Positions 45,003-57,950 of a stretch of DNA of 64,000 nucleotides are shown one piece after another. Location: contig JAIWNE010000019.1 of the NCBI GenBank assembly GCA_025331445.1, positions 186,001 through 250,000 of the forward strand. The letters run 5' to 3'. This stretch comes from Blakeslea trispora (Eukaryota; Mucoromycota; Mucoromycetes; Mucorales; Choanephoraceae). Position numbers and translations under genes: made by a program. Within the stretch, counting starts at the first letter, position 1; every line of letters begins with the position of its first letter. The notes beneath the pieces are model-generated. The model was not told where the DNA came from and did not search any database. It saw only the letters and a program-made list of their open reading frames with translations.

Positions 45003-48000
45003 TGAGTGATTATGTGAATAGCTGAAGCATGTATTGAGATAGAAAAAAAAAATAAAGAGAAAAGAAAGAGAAAGAAAAAGATGTAGAGTAACTTGCCACC
45101 TATTTATATCATATACCATAATAGTGTCGAACCACAAATATGTCATGGGAGAGAACCATAACGTTTATTTTGTAAGACAAGCAAACAAAAAAAGGTACCC
45201 TTCTTTTTTCTTGTTCCCAAATACCGCCATTGTTTTAATTTAGACTACTTATTATTGAGCCTGTAAGGTTTGACTAAAAGGCGTATGTTACACTCATAAA
45301 GCGCTCTCTTTTCTTAAATTCTATTGTCAGTTATAAAAAAGAAAAAAAAAGTTTCAACTGACTCATTACTCTATTGAATTTCGTAATTCTCTAAATTAAA
45401 TAGATGTAACTGTGGGTAGCAATACATTCAGTAAGTCCATAAAGCTACAAGCTTTCTTGGACACATACTTGCAAGTTTAGCAAGTCATTTGATCTTTTTC
45501 TCAATTTGGCTAAAAAAAAAAGCAAGTACCCAAACTTGCGTTTCCTTAATTGATGGTATAATTTGGTTTGATGAGATAGCTTTAGATGAGACTTGGTCTT
45601 CCCAAATGCTTCCTATTGAATCTCTAAGTGGACAAACATATAATAGGAAGTCAAAGAAGTTGATGCTCCCATGATTTTCCTTATTTTTCAATTAGAAAGC
45701 TACAGAAAGAAAAAGTGTACTTCATTATGAGTTTGTTCTCATGACTCTAGCGTTTGGTTGTCACACAAAAAAACTCTATGCACAATGAAACACATACAAA
45801 AGCACTGACCTTCTTCTCTGTGTGTCACAATAGATCTGGTACATTATTTTCGTTTGGGTCACAAACTTACGTTTTCGAAAATAGTCTAATAGATAGAATA
45901 AAGGAGAATTTGAAGTCTATTTTCGGGCTTAAAGCACGCATCAATTGCTCAAGATAGACAAACAAGCTTATCAAGTGCTCATCATTGTACAGTGTTTTGT
46001 TTTGAATATCAGTTTGTCTTTTTGTTTTAAGTTGGTTGTTTTATTTCGTTTCAGCCGAAATATGATCTTCATTATCGTATGTTTTAAATTGAATCCTTTT
46101 TGTTTTCGAGAATTTTCGAATTGAACAAAACACTCCATTTAAAACAACTAGCAAATGCTAATAAAGGCACGGGTGTTATTGTGGTACACAGCAGCCCAAT
46201 AGGACAACTTTTTTTTGGTCCTGTGCATCGCCTGTAGATACAGTCCTTTGCTCCATCTGGCTTCTCTTTATTTTGGGCTTATATTCTTTGCAATTCAAAA
46301 CCTAAGCAATGTTATCTCTTTTTTCTTTTCTAAACTGTTTCAACTCCATTGGCTGTGTTTTTTATTGATGAAATAAATGATCCATTGACCGCTCATCTTT
46401 TCGTTGGTACAGCTAATGCTTTCACTTATCATCTTTCCTTTGAGAATAGTTTTACTGGTTCTCATGACATAACATATTAGGTAGTCGTATTACTGTGGTG
46501 TAACTGAAATGTATTTTTCTCAGAATCATGGGGATAAGATACATTTAGCTCATTATCTATCTTGAATTGATCAGAGGTTGGTTTATGTGTTGTAGCAATC
46601 AGTCTTCTTTTTTCAAGAAAACTACATATGACATGAGGCACGGGAATAGAATCTTCAATGCGTGCTGTTGTTTAGTAATTAAATGGGGTGTCTTGTTCTT
46701 GTACTCATGTTGATACATTACGTATTTATTTCAATCTAACTATGAGAACATCTACAGAGGGTTTGTGCGTTACAACAAGTAGCAAATCATTATCTAACTG
46801 CAAAATGACGACTAACCTAAGCCAAAACGAGAATCGACAAACAAACAATTGAGCAAAGTCTTCAGTCATCTTAAAGGGCGATGAAACTTAAAATCGAAAC
46901 CTGAAGTATGTTGCTCCAAAAGTAATCAAGTTCGATGAAGAAATATTTAACCTGACTTCGGAACAAAGTAGCTTGCTTAAACTTAAATGAATTCGGTTCG
47001 GATGAAATATTTAATACATTCATACTATTCTGTTTAAGAAAGAAGGAGACGTCAAGAGTCAAAGACGGATGCACTTAATGTTAAGATGTAGCTATTATAT
47101 CTTTATCTCTCACAGTTTCGGCTACAAGTATTAGCCATAAAATGGCGGAATCACAGGAAAGCGTCATCAGCAGTCAAGCTACTTGATTAAATTACCCCTT
47201 CATAGCTTATACTGTTTCACATCTGAGCAATATTCGCAAGTGTGTAAGTTGCTATGTGTCCCTTCTTACATCTCTACGTTAGGCAAAAAAAAGTTTCTTG
47301 TCCTCGTATTACGTATTTTGACTGAGAAATTTATTGAAATTGCTAGTCGTCTTGATGCATTTTAATTACAACATTCTTTGTCGGATGTGCGGTAGGTTTA
47401 AAGATGACTAGTAAGAACACAAACACTTGCGAATGAGCACTTTTTTTGGAGCAAGTAGGAAGTGTTCTAGAGAAACATCAGTCCATTCATATGTTGTAGT
47501 CTGACTGTCATTGATAGATACTTTTGACCAAGCTTTGCATAACTTTCGGATTTCTCCTGATGATTCCAATCGCCTTTACAGCAGCATCGTCATGATTACA
47601 AGTTCTAGTATAGCAATAGGCAAGATTATGACATTTATTGCTCGCTGCTTCTTCTCCTATTCGATTTTATACTCAGTTTTAGAGACATAAGATCACTGCA
47701 ATTATTGAGAATCGTCTTTTTGAGATTAATTTCAAACTGACAAAATCATTTCAAACTGAAAGGACATCTTTTGTCAATAAAAGCATTGTTACATATCCTA
47801 AAGCGGGAAACGCTTCTATGGATCAAGGCTTTATATAAAGACGAGTAAGGAAGTAACCTTCAAGGAATTCTAGTTCTTGTGTCAGAGACTACATGATTGT
47901 TGTACTGCAAAGCGCTTTACGGGGATCTCTTTTAGTTTCAGTCTAATGGGCTTTATTGAAAGCTTATGATAATCAATTTTGCGCATGATATGTATGTATA

Positions 48001-48687
48001 CATATGCTTTGCTTTTTATTTTGTTTTGGCTTTTGATCCTTTGATTATTGCTGCAAGAACCATAAAGAGAAGATTCTACTTGCGAGTAGCACATTTGTTG
48101 TGAAGCAATTCAAAAGCACTTTAAATTTTGATTAGCCATTGACCAAAACTCTCATAAATTTATCTTAACCTCTCTTTCAAGATTGATAGTTTGGTTGGCA
48201 ACTGATAGAAAATTGGTTTTTCTATCACTAGAATCAAATGCACTCCTATGATATACAGAAGGTACCTATCTTGCCTATTTAAGCTGCTAATCTTTGACGA
48301 CTACCCAATATCGGAGCATTTCTACAGTGAGCACTTAGAAGCAAGCAAAAGGAAAAAAAGACACTACCTAGAGTATTTGGTTCAGCATATAGAGCTAGTC
48401 AATGTGATAAACGGCTTTTCTTTACAGCTCATGTCTTTCATTCAAGAGGTTAATATTAACCAAATTGAATCCATGTAACATCAAAGTTGTAACAACAGCA
48501 TGATTCTATTACTGGTTCGATTAAAACATCACAATAAGAATATCTCTTCAAAAAGTCAACTTTTTCAAAGCTTCCTTCAAGAACATCACCTCTACCGCTT
48601 CTCGAGGATTTCGTGATTTTGATTGTGCGACGCGCGTTGGGAACAAGTCAAAATCAAAAGAAATCATCAGTTCCATATTAGTTTTGG
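45003..48687. other. gene desert, nothing recognised
   Basis: AT-rich DNA with frames of 60-80 codons only (for example 47183-47365 and 48248-48478), none with a family motif. It is probably old decayed repeat sequence. Confidence 0.45.
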
Positions 48688-50344
48688 AGATTACTACGGA
48701 CATGCCGCTCTGGCGTACCGTTTTTCACATTTACTTTTGAAAAGAGTATGACCCCCCCTAAATATTATATTTTTGAGTCGTAGGTATTAAGTTACCTTGT
48801 CATGAACCAGAGCTATCAATTCGTAGTCCCTCTTTTGTTTTCCTTGATACAATTCCTATACCTCACTGCTAAAAATAAAGAGAATGGCTTCAACACAGTA
48901 TGTAGATTCAAATTAGCTTACCTATGATTGCAGTTGTTTGTTTACGAAACAAAGATTATACTTATTTTTCGAATGAGAGCAATAAACAAAAGAATGTAGG
49001 AGAATCTTATAGCTTGAAGGATACTAGCTGATGACTGCTGATTTGCAATCAACATCTTTGCAATAGTCGCTTTATTTAAAGGTATTCACTATTTAAGGGT
49101 GAGATTTTTAAGATTTTTGGCTATCCTTAAATAGAGCGGCTACTGCGTTTGCTTGATAGAATTTCCTATTTGAATGACAAGTAATGTTTCCAGAAGGCTC
49201 TTGATGAACCGCTTCTGTTTAAATGTTCCATAGCCTTAGCACAAACTGCATTGACTATGTGGCTAAATAGGTTCCATTGATCTTCTCATGCTTAGTGTAA
49301 CTCAGTGGTTACTGTTGGATGTTGAAGTAAACAAAGGCAAATACCTCTTACCTATTGTACATAATGTATCATTGTGTCGCGAAAATAGGAAGAAATACAC
49401 AGAAATCATCAGCACTATACACAGCAATTTGATACACTAAAAGTATATGAAGCAGTCTAGGCACACCCGGGATCATTGAGCCTATGAGATGTGCTGACAA
49501 GAGTATCAATTCAAGTTTTGATATTGTCTACTTCTTATGTAATACCAAAGCAGATTCCTTTCCCTATCATAAGCACAACCAACAATATGAGATGTATAAG
49601 TAGACCAGCTATTGAGACAAACACAGATACGTATAAATAGCTGTTTGTATGTCATAATTAACTTGCAAGTGTTTATTAATACAAGAGTATCCATGTGTCA
49701 TCCTGTTCTCTTTTTTTACTGCAGAATAATGAACAGTGATCACGGTAAATAATCTATGCCAACTTTTCTCTCTTCTCGTACTAAGGATAGGAATTTGATC
49801 TTTTTGTATCATCAAACAAAGGACCAGGGTGTTCATTAGTATAGAACAGGACCCTGACTAATATGCACAAAGAATAAACAAACAAACAATTAATGTACCA
49901 GCCAATGAGAACAATTGGTCAGTAATGTGATCAATTTGCTTTATAAGAAAACAAGGAAAAAAAAAGATTCATTTTCCTCTTTTTTTTTCTCTAATTATTA
50001 TAAGAATGAACATTCTATATATAAAGGTAACAAAGCTATCCAGTTGACTATGAACTATTTGCTAATGAATCCTCAGATAAATAACAACACCCTTTTTTGC
50101 TGTCTAAATGACATGCATTCAAGAGATTGTTTGGAAAAAGAACCATGATTGTTGACGCATATCTGTACTGATCAAATCGAACAGGCTTTTTTTTATTTGT
50201 TCTTTTCTTAAAGACGCAATCTGAGAAGCAGAAAGACTAAGACAATATTTACACTTTAGACTTTCCAAGTTTGGGTGACAGTACTCTTTTTTTGAGGGAC
50301 TGTGCAAAACCGCATGCCAGAGCGGCACGCCCCCAGTAGTCTTC
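48688..50344. repeat. diverged inverted repeat pair 1.6 kb apart
   Basis: The left copy (about 48688-48751) contains CATGCCGCTCTGGCGTACCG. The right copy (about 50276-50344) contains, in inverse orientation, GTGCCGCTCTGGCATGCGGT. Both continue into TTTT-CACA and AAAAGAGTA. Similarity is clear over about 60 bp with mismatches. They may be the ends of one decayed DNA transposon or two solo copies of a repeat. The DNA between holds no recognisable transposase. Confidence 0.5.
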
Positions 50345-50560
50345 TATATATATGCCTATGTATAGGCTTGAGCTGCTCAAGAAGAAACTTGCTGTAGAAG
50401 ATGGCGATGCTTAGATGATGATGTCTAGATGAATTTAAAAACATTAATAAGACAAGAAGTATGCACTACGATTTTGACAAGCTACTGTATGTGTTCATTT
50501 TTAATGCTCTTCTGTTTGTATTAACACCTTTTCTTTTATAAGAGTCATCCAAGGAATATT
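50345..50560. other. spacer
   Basis: AT-rich, nothing recognised. Confidence 0.4.
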
Positions 50561-51540
50561 TCGAATTGGATAGAAGACTAGTCCCGCTGCTGTTGTTGCT
50601 TTTTGGAAGAAGATGAAAGAAGAGAAGTTTGAGAAGCCCAAGAGCATGACTGAAGCTACAAGAAGACAAGTGCATGATGCTCTTGAGGTAATACATCACT
50701 TGCTTACTGCAGCTCCAATTGAACAGCAGCAATGATGAGAGCAGAGTAATTAAAGTGCTTTCAAGCATGGAAGTCAAAGTATATATAATACCTGTTTCAA
50801 ACATACAACTTGCGTCTAAATATTCTTGACTATAGGCTTCAGCACATGACTGAAAACAAAGAAGTTGTAGACGAGATGCGTTTACAGTCTGGCATTGTTT
50901 CTTCCTTCTGCCAGCTGTTTAAGCTTTCGAAAAAATGCGATATTTTTGGTTCAAACATCTTTTCTCACATGCATAAGAAGCTTACAATATAACGCTAAAC
51001 ATCTCTTTCTGTATCATTATTATTGTTGTTTCTTTGGATGCAACAAGATCTTTTTCTCGGAGCTTAACGCTCTCAAAGACTGCCGCCTGGACTTTGCTGT
51101 GCAAGTGCACGTCGCCAAAAAGATCGCGTGTAGTATTGGTGAAGTCAAGGGTGCCAAGTTCTCTCCTAAAAATATATCAATAGATACCTACAGACTTGGC
51201 ATCTTCGGGCTGAATATGCTTTGGAAATACCAGTTGAAAAGATCGCTGGTATTTCAAGTACAAGGTATTTGCCTGATGATAGAAGTTGAGCGCCTCCTAC
51301 TGAATTTGTTGAAATGAAAGGCAAGGTAAACAAGCTCTACAACTTGAGCTTGTTATACAAAAGCCGTTGTGTAGAAGAGGAGGACAATTAAGAAGTCAGC
51401 AAGCCAAAACCTTGGCAGCTGCTCAACTACAAAGCTGTAAAAACGTTGTACAGTTTTAGGACAACATTAAAAGCTTCAACAGCCAAAGACCGTACGAATA
51501 CCGAAGCCTCTTCTTCAACAGAAGTTGGTTTGTAAATAAG
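50561..51540 (+). pseudogene. decayed gene of an unrecognised family
   Basis: Three coding-like blocks lie in different frames. About 50580-50734: SPAAVVAFWKKMKEEKFEKP and TEATRRQVHDALEVIHHLLT, ending in two stops. About 50847-50932: MTENKEVVDEMRLQSGIVSS. About 51048-51290: FSELNALKDCRLDFAVQVHV, KGAKFSPKNISIDTYRLGIF and NMLWKYQLKRSLVF. Weak traces follow to about 51540. The order and style suggest one long protein broken by stops and frameshifts. I do not recognise the family. It may be a repeat-associated protein, given the nearby inverted repeats. Confidence 0.45.
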
Positions 51541-53078
51541 CTGTTTTTTTTTGTTTCTTGTTCTTGTACATGTTTCTTGCATCCTGTATATACATATAAA
51601 TATCTTTTTCTACATTTGCTCCCTTTATTCTCGAGTCTAAAAGATCGAATGATCTCATGTTTTTGAACAAATCTAAAGTTTGTTTAGATCACTCTAAACT
51701 TATGCAGTCTGCCTTGAAGTGTACCACCTCTGTTATTCAACTGTGCCATTTTTATTTTTTGGTTTTTAATGTGCAAAATAGCAAGAGATTCTTCAAATAA
51801 AACTTTCCCTATACTCCTTATTGTGATTTTGATCTTTAGCCACATATTGCTGTTAGTAGTTTGAGGCTTATCGCAGCTGATGATGAATCGTCACTAAACT
51901 ACTTCAGACCAATATACCATATGTCGAATAAGAAACTCTTGTTCTATTGTTAAGCCCATTTAGGCAATTGCCTTCATAACAAAATCCTTCAATAGTCTTG
52001 ATTGTTTTGGTGCCTTCAATAGCACAATAATAGTGTTTGACACAGGTGTTGATTTATTCAGCTAAATTGTATAAATGTTTCCTATATAATACATGTTAGA
52101 TTCAGCTCGGCTTCGCGAGCAACTGAGTCTGTTGCTTTTGATTTGAAAGCCTCTCGGAAAAGAGTTACTAGTAATAAATTTTTTGGTTTGCAATCTTTTG
52201 CTCTATGAGGAATATATTAGTTGGAGCCTTTCTCTGCGGCACAAGCATAGGATTAAAAAAAAAGATGAGAAAAAAAACTACGTTTTGTTCGCTCCAACAA
52301 CTTCTTAATAAAACTTTTCATTTATATTGAGTCTATTCTTTTTTTTTTTAAAGTTCTCAAGTGTTCAACATATAGTGCAAGCACTACGGATTTTAAAGTC
52401 TTCTACAGGCAATGGCTTCCGATCGCCGAAAATTACCATATATGGAAATTATCGGCGACCTTGACAAAGGGTCATTAATCTGACGTCTGAACTTGATCTG
52501 CTCTACTCGAGTATTAATTTATACTAATTCTGTTGATTGCACTTTTTGATTCATAAAGAAATAAGAATGCAAAGTTGCTTTTTCAGGTAAATTGAGATAT
52601 CAGATCTTGTGTTTTGACTTTTATCATCAGCAGCTTTTTTTTTGGGATGCTTCGGAAAAGAATAGCTTAACCTCCTTGTGTTTGATGCCAAGAACTGAGA
52701 CTTGACCAGTCATTTTTAGAGAAAAAAAGAAATGTAATCGATTGACCTCTTTGAAATGTGTTGCTCAATGTCAATAAAAAGGGTATATTGCAAATAACTT
52801 GAGAACAAAAAAGACGTGCTGAAATCATTATGTAGCGAAGACAATCAAGAGCAAGTATCTTATAAATGAAAGCTTATAGATCAATAACTAAATAAAGAAC
52901 TTGGCTTTTAATTACAAATATCTGATTTTAAGACCCTTTGTGTAACACGGACCAAATTTTGGACAATAAAGACATATAAATAAAGCTAGGTAAGTCCTGT
53001 TGACATCTCTCGTTTCTTTCTTATATTTTTTCTAAACATATAATCCCATTATACTACAAAAGATACATATAACAAATC
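51541..53078. other. spacer with one palindrome
   Basis: No gene seen. A 36-bp near-perfect palindrome (TCGCCGAAAATTACCATA and its inverse, 52423-52458) and a TATAAATA box at 52975, about 100 bp before RTA1, are the only signals. Confidence 0.5.
52423..52458. repeat. 36-bp palindrome
   Basis: Two abutting 18-bp inverted arms with two mismatches. The tips (TCGCCGA) resemble the CACCGAAA part of the palindromic element at 3188, so they may be related. Confidence 0.6.
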
Positions 53079-53954
53079 ATGGACGAAGTTACAGCACACA
53101 TTTATCGTTTTTATGGATATCTCCCAAACAAATCACTTGCTATTGTGGGTGCAGTAGTATACGGTGTATTGATGTGCCTGATATTTGCTCGAGTGTATTT
53201 CTCCAAGTGCCGTAAATTTCTATATATCCTTCCAGCAACCGCTTTAGTAGAATGTATAGGGTATGCTATCCGTGTGTCTACGGCGTCAAACATTTCGCTT
53301 GGTAGTTACGTTGCAATGACATTCTGTTTGCTCTTAGCGCCTAATGCTCTTGCTCTGGTCAATTACAAGGCTGTGGGCGAGATTATCCGATTGTCCAACA
53401 CTCAACATGATCGATTCTTTCTTAAGCCTAAATTTGTTACTTGGTTCTTCTTCTGGAGTGACTTTCTGGCCTTCTTCTTGCAAGCTTCTGGTGGTGGTCT
53501 TCAAGCTACAAGCAATCCCAGCATGTATGAGACTGGCGCAGCCGTTGCACTCGTTGGTTTAGCAGCACAACTTGTTTTCTTTGCCTGCTTTGCAGGTATC
53601 ACATACTATGTACACAAGAATCCCAAATACAACTTCCATGTCGAAGGCATTCATAATGCAAAGCAGAAGCTCTGTGGTGTTCTTTATGTGACCATTATTC
53701 TACTTTATATCCGTTCCATCTATCGTGTTGCAGAATTTGCTGGAGGACGTGGAGGTGCTGTGGCTTCAGCTGAATGGGCTTTTTACATCTTTGATGGTCT
53801 TGCTATTGCTCTTTCCTTTGTTGTATATATATTCTTCTTCATCGGTACCTATCTTCCTAGAAGCAATCATGTCAATATATCATCAGGCAGTTCGTCCTCA
53901 GTCATCAATCAAAAGACTCAGCACCGAGAAGACATTGAAATGTTACAAAGCTAA
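53079..53954 (+). CDS. RTA1-like seven-helix membrane protein
   Basis: A single exon of 291 aa. Seven hydrophobic segments can be placed, starting at about residue 20 (AIVGAVVYGVLMCLIFARVY). RTA1-family landmarks include the segment with ECIGYAIRVS, the ALALVNYKAVGEII loop, the FFFWSDFLAFFLQASGGGLQ helix, and IRSIYRVAEFAGGRGG near helix 6. A Ser-rich cytosolic tail ends the protein. The family includes yeast Rta1, Rsb1 (sphingoid base export) and Pug1, linked to lipid or porphyrin movement and stress resistance; the substrate here is unknown. The Met is the first in frame, 95 bp after a TATA-like box. Confidence 0.9.
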   Translation: MDEVTAHIYRFYGYLPNKSLAIVGAVVYGVLMCLIFARVYFSKCRKFLYILPATALVECIGYAIRVSTASNISLGSYVAMTFCLLLAPNALALVNYKAVGEIIRLSNTQHDRFFLKPKFVTWFFFWSDFLAFFLQASGGGLQATSNPSMYETGAAVALVGLAAQLVFFACFAGITYYVHKNPKYNFHVEGIHNAKQKLCGVLYVTIILLYIRSIYRVAEFAGGRGGAVASAEWAFYIFDGLAIALSFVVYIFFFIGTYLPRSNHVNISSGSSSSVINQKTQHREDIEMLQS

Positions 53955-54589
53955 ATTTTAGAGATAAATAAATATACACCTTTTTCTTTTATTAACAGTT
54001 TTGTAATCTACTCGAGTAAGAAATCTTTAAATCAAAGGGTATCTGTACGTACTATGGATACTGAACAATACGGAATTTGTTTACTCTTGAAACTACTTTT
54101 TACATCCTTAATCTTATTTTGATAGGTTGTTTCTGAAGTTAAAATTAACAAATCCAGTAGTATCATATCAATACTCAGCCCTCTTGTTCTATCAAAGAGG
54201 TCTTTCAAGCAATTGAGGTAGATATATGAGAGCACTAATAGGCTGACAATACAACTCCCGACTTGCAGTGGAAGCAGAAACATTGATCTATCTTATCTAT
54301 ACAGCCTGGCGCTCATAAGTCAGATCTGCTTAGTTTAAAAGTACAGACAATGGACTTTCTTGTATCTTGAGTACGATCATAGTCATGATCGAATCTGCAA
54401 TGCAGCAATAACTATTCAGCAATTCTTACAGGCTCTAAAACACCCCAGGATTAGTTAGTTGGAAAAGAGAGAATCAAAACAAACAAAGCAGTCAGAGACC
54501 CTTATTAGATCGAGAGAGTTGAACTCTTTTGGAATTTTTCAATTTTTTTTTGTAATACTTTTTTTTTCTCTCTGTTTATTTTCTTTAAC
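53955..54589. other. spacer, nothing recognised
   Basis: It contains the 3' region of RTA1 (AATAAATATAC near 53965) and the T-rich start region of the J-protein gene. Confidence 0.5.
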
Positions 54590-55306
54590 ATGTCAACCAT
54601 TGCCTCTGAAGAAGATCTCGATCGTTATTTTTCCCAAACCGAGAAACAAATCGAAATTGATAGAGTGCTGTCATGCTTCAAGTTGGACCCTTTTGCTATA
54701 CTAGAGCTTCCTTACAACAAGCCCGATCCAAAGGCCATCAAGATGGCCTATCGTAAAAAGAGTTTGATGATCCACCCAGACAAAGTGAAACATGAACGTG
54801 CACAGGATGCCTTTGCACTTTTGAAAAAAGCCGAATCTGAGTTGACTGACGAGACGCGTTTAACTTTTCTGATGACCGTCATAGAAGAAGCTCGCGTAGA
54901 AGTGCTGAGAGAGAATGGACATAAAGTAAAGACTCAAGTGATTGTAAACGCTCCTACACAAAATACTGAAGACGGTAGTTTAAAAGCCTCGCTAGACTCA
55001 AAAGCAGTACTGGATGAGAAAGAATATCCCTATTTGCAGACTCCAGAAGGCCAAGTTCAAGTGAAAAACAAAATGAAGGAAATTCTGATAGAAATGGAAC
55101 TTCGTAGACGAAAGCAACTCAAAAAGGAGATGGAGGCAGAAGGAGCAGAGAAACGGAAGGCAGAGGAAATAGTCAATGAACGAAAAAGAAAGGCAGAAGA
55201 TGCAAAGCAGTGGGAAGCTTCACGCGATAACCGTGTCAGTAGCTGGCGTGATTTTCAAAAGAAAGGTGGTAAAAAAGTGAAAAAGATCCGAAAGTCAGGA
55301 TTATAA
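54590..55306 (+). CDS. J-domain protein of the DNAJC8/Spf31 type
   Basis: A single exon of 238 aa. A J domain spans about residues 34-100 (LDPFAILELPYNKPDPKAIK, then AYRKKSLMIHPDK with the HPD motif intact). The rest is highly charged and helical: EYPYLQTPEGQVQVKNKMKE, EMELRRRKQLKKEMEAEGAE, and the end RVSSWRDFQKKGGKKVKKIR. This order and the SWRDF motif match human DNAJC8 and S. pombe Spf31, spliceosome-associated co-chaperones in the nucleus. The length is close to the family norm (about 210-250 aa). The ATG is directly preceded by a CT/T-rich leader. It is convergent with LYS9, with only about 40 bp between stops. Confidence 0.92.
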   Translation: MSTIASEEDLDRYFSQTEKQIEIDRVLSCFKLDPFAILELPYNKPDPKAIKMAYRKKSLMIHPDKVKHERAQDAFALLKKAESELTDETRLTFLMTVIEEARVEVLRENGHKVKTQVIVNAPTQNTEDGSLKASLDSKAVLDEKEYPYLQTPEGQVQVKNKMKEILIEMELRRRKQLKKEMEAEGAEKRKAEEIVNERKRKAEDAKQWEASRDNRVSSWRDFQKKGGKKVKKIRKSGL

Positions 55307-55345
55307 ATAAATATACAACAGAAAAGGAACAACTTTATTTTATTT

Positions 55346-56992
55346 TTACAAGATTCTTTCGACCATACCAATGCCTTCCTTTTCTAATAACTCCATGATG
55401 GGTTCATTGATTTCACTGGTCATGGGGGCAAGCACACCAACAGCTGTCAATTTACCATCCAGAATGAGTTGAGTAGCAATACCACAAGGAACACCTACAG
55501 TCTTGGCCATGGCAGAGAAGCCGCCTACTTTACCATATTCAACCAAAGTGGATGTACGGGTTTGATGGGAACCATCCTTGAGCTCAATTTCAAAACGATG
55601 TTGTAAGAAAACCAAGTCGCGTTCATTCTCACCGTATTGCATCTTTTCTTCAAGTGTGGCACAGAAGGTATCAAGTAAAGATCCGCGACGGTGAACAGGT
55701 GTGTTGGTAAAGAAACCTAACCAGCGCATACCATCTAAAATTTGATCTTTGTGATCATTGTTATTGAGGTCACATTTTTCAATAATGGCAGCCTGTAAGG
55801 CTTCAGCAGAAGTATCGTTGATGCCCACTGTCTTTGCAATTACTTGGTTCCAAGCAATATCTTGAGCATTTGCAGAAAGATGAGCTTCTTCTTCTTCACT
55901 CAAGAAGCCAAGGACAACAAGGGCCTTGACAAATTGACAGAAACCATCATAACGAATTGTACCACGAATGATTGTTTCGGCTTCAGGAATGTTGTAACGC
56001 TTGTCATAAGGAGTAGAATCACGATTACCATAACCAACAAAGGCAAAGCCAGGGTAACCTGTGTTTAACTTCTTTGCAGAATCCATAAGGGCAGTGCCAG
56101 AGACTTCAACCACTTTACCCTTTTCAAGGTATTTAGCAGTATTCTTCAAAGCCAACAAGACACCACGAGCAGACCAAGAAAACTTGTAACCAAAAGGATT
56201 GTTGGAATCTTCAGGGGCAGGAAGACCACCACAGAAAGAAATGAATTCTTTAAGCTACAAAATATAAGATTTCAACGTGAGAAAAAAAAAACTGAGTTAC
56301 ATTTGCACTATGTTTTACCTTTCCACCTTCTTTGTGAACTTCTTCAATTGTCTTGACAGCATAGAGATGGTCGATACCAGGATCAAGACCAATCTCATTC
56401 ATAACAGTAATACCAGCATCTTTAGCACTGAGTAATTTATAAAGAGAAATTAGATTGTGATTCGATGATCTCGTCATTCACCAACTTACGCTTGATCATA
56501 TTCCAACATGGCAGGAGACACATAAGAAGTAGTAACAACATTCTTCTTGTGTTTGACAGCGGCCTTGATTACCTTGGCATGATAAATATAAGGAATCAAA
56601 CTGATAGAAAGATGTCAACATTTTGCTCATTTAAAGAGTTTCTTCTTTGACTTTACCTGATAGAAACATCATGTTCAGCAACCAACTTTTCGATAGCAGA
56701 CTCATCATTGATGTCGCAAGAGACAGCAACGGTACCAGGATATTGTTTTGATAAGGCTTGAGCATTTTCAAGTCTTCTACTAGCTATTGAATGATACGTT
56801 AGATGGCTGAGCACGACAAAGATGAAAACAATGCTATACCAATAGTAATCTTATTTTCGGGGTTGCGGACAAGATACTCAACACAAGGAGCAGCAACAAA
56901 ACCTGATCCGAGCAAAAGAATTTTTCTTGAAACAGTGTCAATCAAACTATTTCCTCCTTCAACATGGATGATTTGACTTACTTATCAACCAT
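55346..56992 (-). CDS. LYS9: saccharopine dehydrogenase (NADP+, L-glutamate-forming)
   Basis: The penultimate step of fungal alpha-aminoadipate lysine synthesis: it joins aminoadipate semialdehyde and glutamate to saccharopine. About 456 aa in six exons. The first exon is only 11 bp (56992-56982) and the second is 56946-56840. The Rossmann start ILLLGSGFVAAPCVEYLVRN is followed by the family blocks NVVTTSYVSPAMLEYDQA, MNEIGLDPGIDHLYAVKTIE, ISFCGGLPAPEDSNNPFGYK, RGTIRYDGFCQFVKALVVLG and VGVPCGIATQLILDGKL. It ends close to the normal length with no breaks. The start is fixed by the splice join MVDN|LIDTVSRK. It is divergent from the COX7C gene. Confidence 0.95.
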
Positions 56993-57950
56993 GATGCACA
57001 GTAATAATCTAGAAAACTGAAGAAAGTAAAGCAAAGAAAAAAAAAAGCAAAAGCCAAACGCACACTTTTAATATACCCGATTTTTAAGATGGCTATTACT
57101 ATATTAAGAACTCCCTTAAGATGAAAGGATCCTATTGGCTGAGCTTACCAGTTTGCAGGGAATTCATTAGCAAGTCCGTCAAAGTCACGCATTGTTCAGA
57201 GATGAAAGATAATCAAGACGTTTGATCTATTTGAATCATAGACTAGTTCTTTTGAACTATTTGGTGCTTATTTATAAGCTTGATCTAGACAGGAAGGCTC
57301 CCCCCTTTTTTCTTCTTCTTATTCTGTCTTGTTTCTTTATATTTAATGGCCTTACGAAGTCTTTGCCATTCGTATGTTACAAGTGTATTTTAATCAATTG
57401 ATTTTGTTATGATTTAATCTGATACTTTGATGGGTAGAGCTTTCGCGTTTTGGACACAGGGGTCTCAAGTCCTTTGATCTGATGAAGAAATGAATATAGG
57501 CTTGTCGAGAGATGGCCAAGTTTCTTGTACTTAAACACATACACATACACATACAAATTCATCTAACCAAGCATCATGCTTTTTGACATTGAATGCGAGA
57601 TTTCTCCCGATACAATTCATGTTATGTGTCGCATACACAAATCTTTTTTAGAGGAAGCTATTCAATTATGCTAGGACACTTTTTTTCTTTTTTTTTACTC
57701 AGACGTCTTTTACACACAAAAAGCACTTACTGATGTCATCAGCGTAAGTCTTGAAACTCAGATATGTGTGTTTTAAGCCAAGTATGGTAACTGAGAAATG
57801 TGAGCGAGTGTACACACTTGGCTTAACAAAATTTTATGGTGTGGTATCCCAAGTTCCCCTGCCTAGAAGAGAATATTTTCTTGTCCGCCCCTTATAAATA
57901 TTTTTTTTCTTTTTCTTTTCTTTTTCCTCACTTTAGAAACTCCAACAACA
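56993..57950. other. divergent promoter of LYS9 and COX7C
   Basis: A 958-bp spacer. An inverted CCAAT (CTATTGGC, about 57131-57138) lies on the LYS9 side, about 140 bp upstream of its start. A TATAAATA box (57893-57900) and a CT-rich leader lie on the COX7C side. No gene was found inside. Confidence 0.5.
57893..57900 (+). promoter_or_regulatory. TATA-like box of COX7C
   Basis: TATAAATA, 51-58 bp before the ATG at 57951, followed by a long CT tract. Confidence 0.5.
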
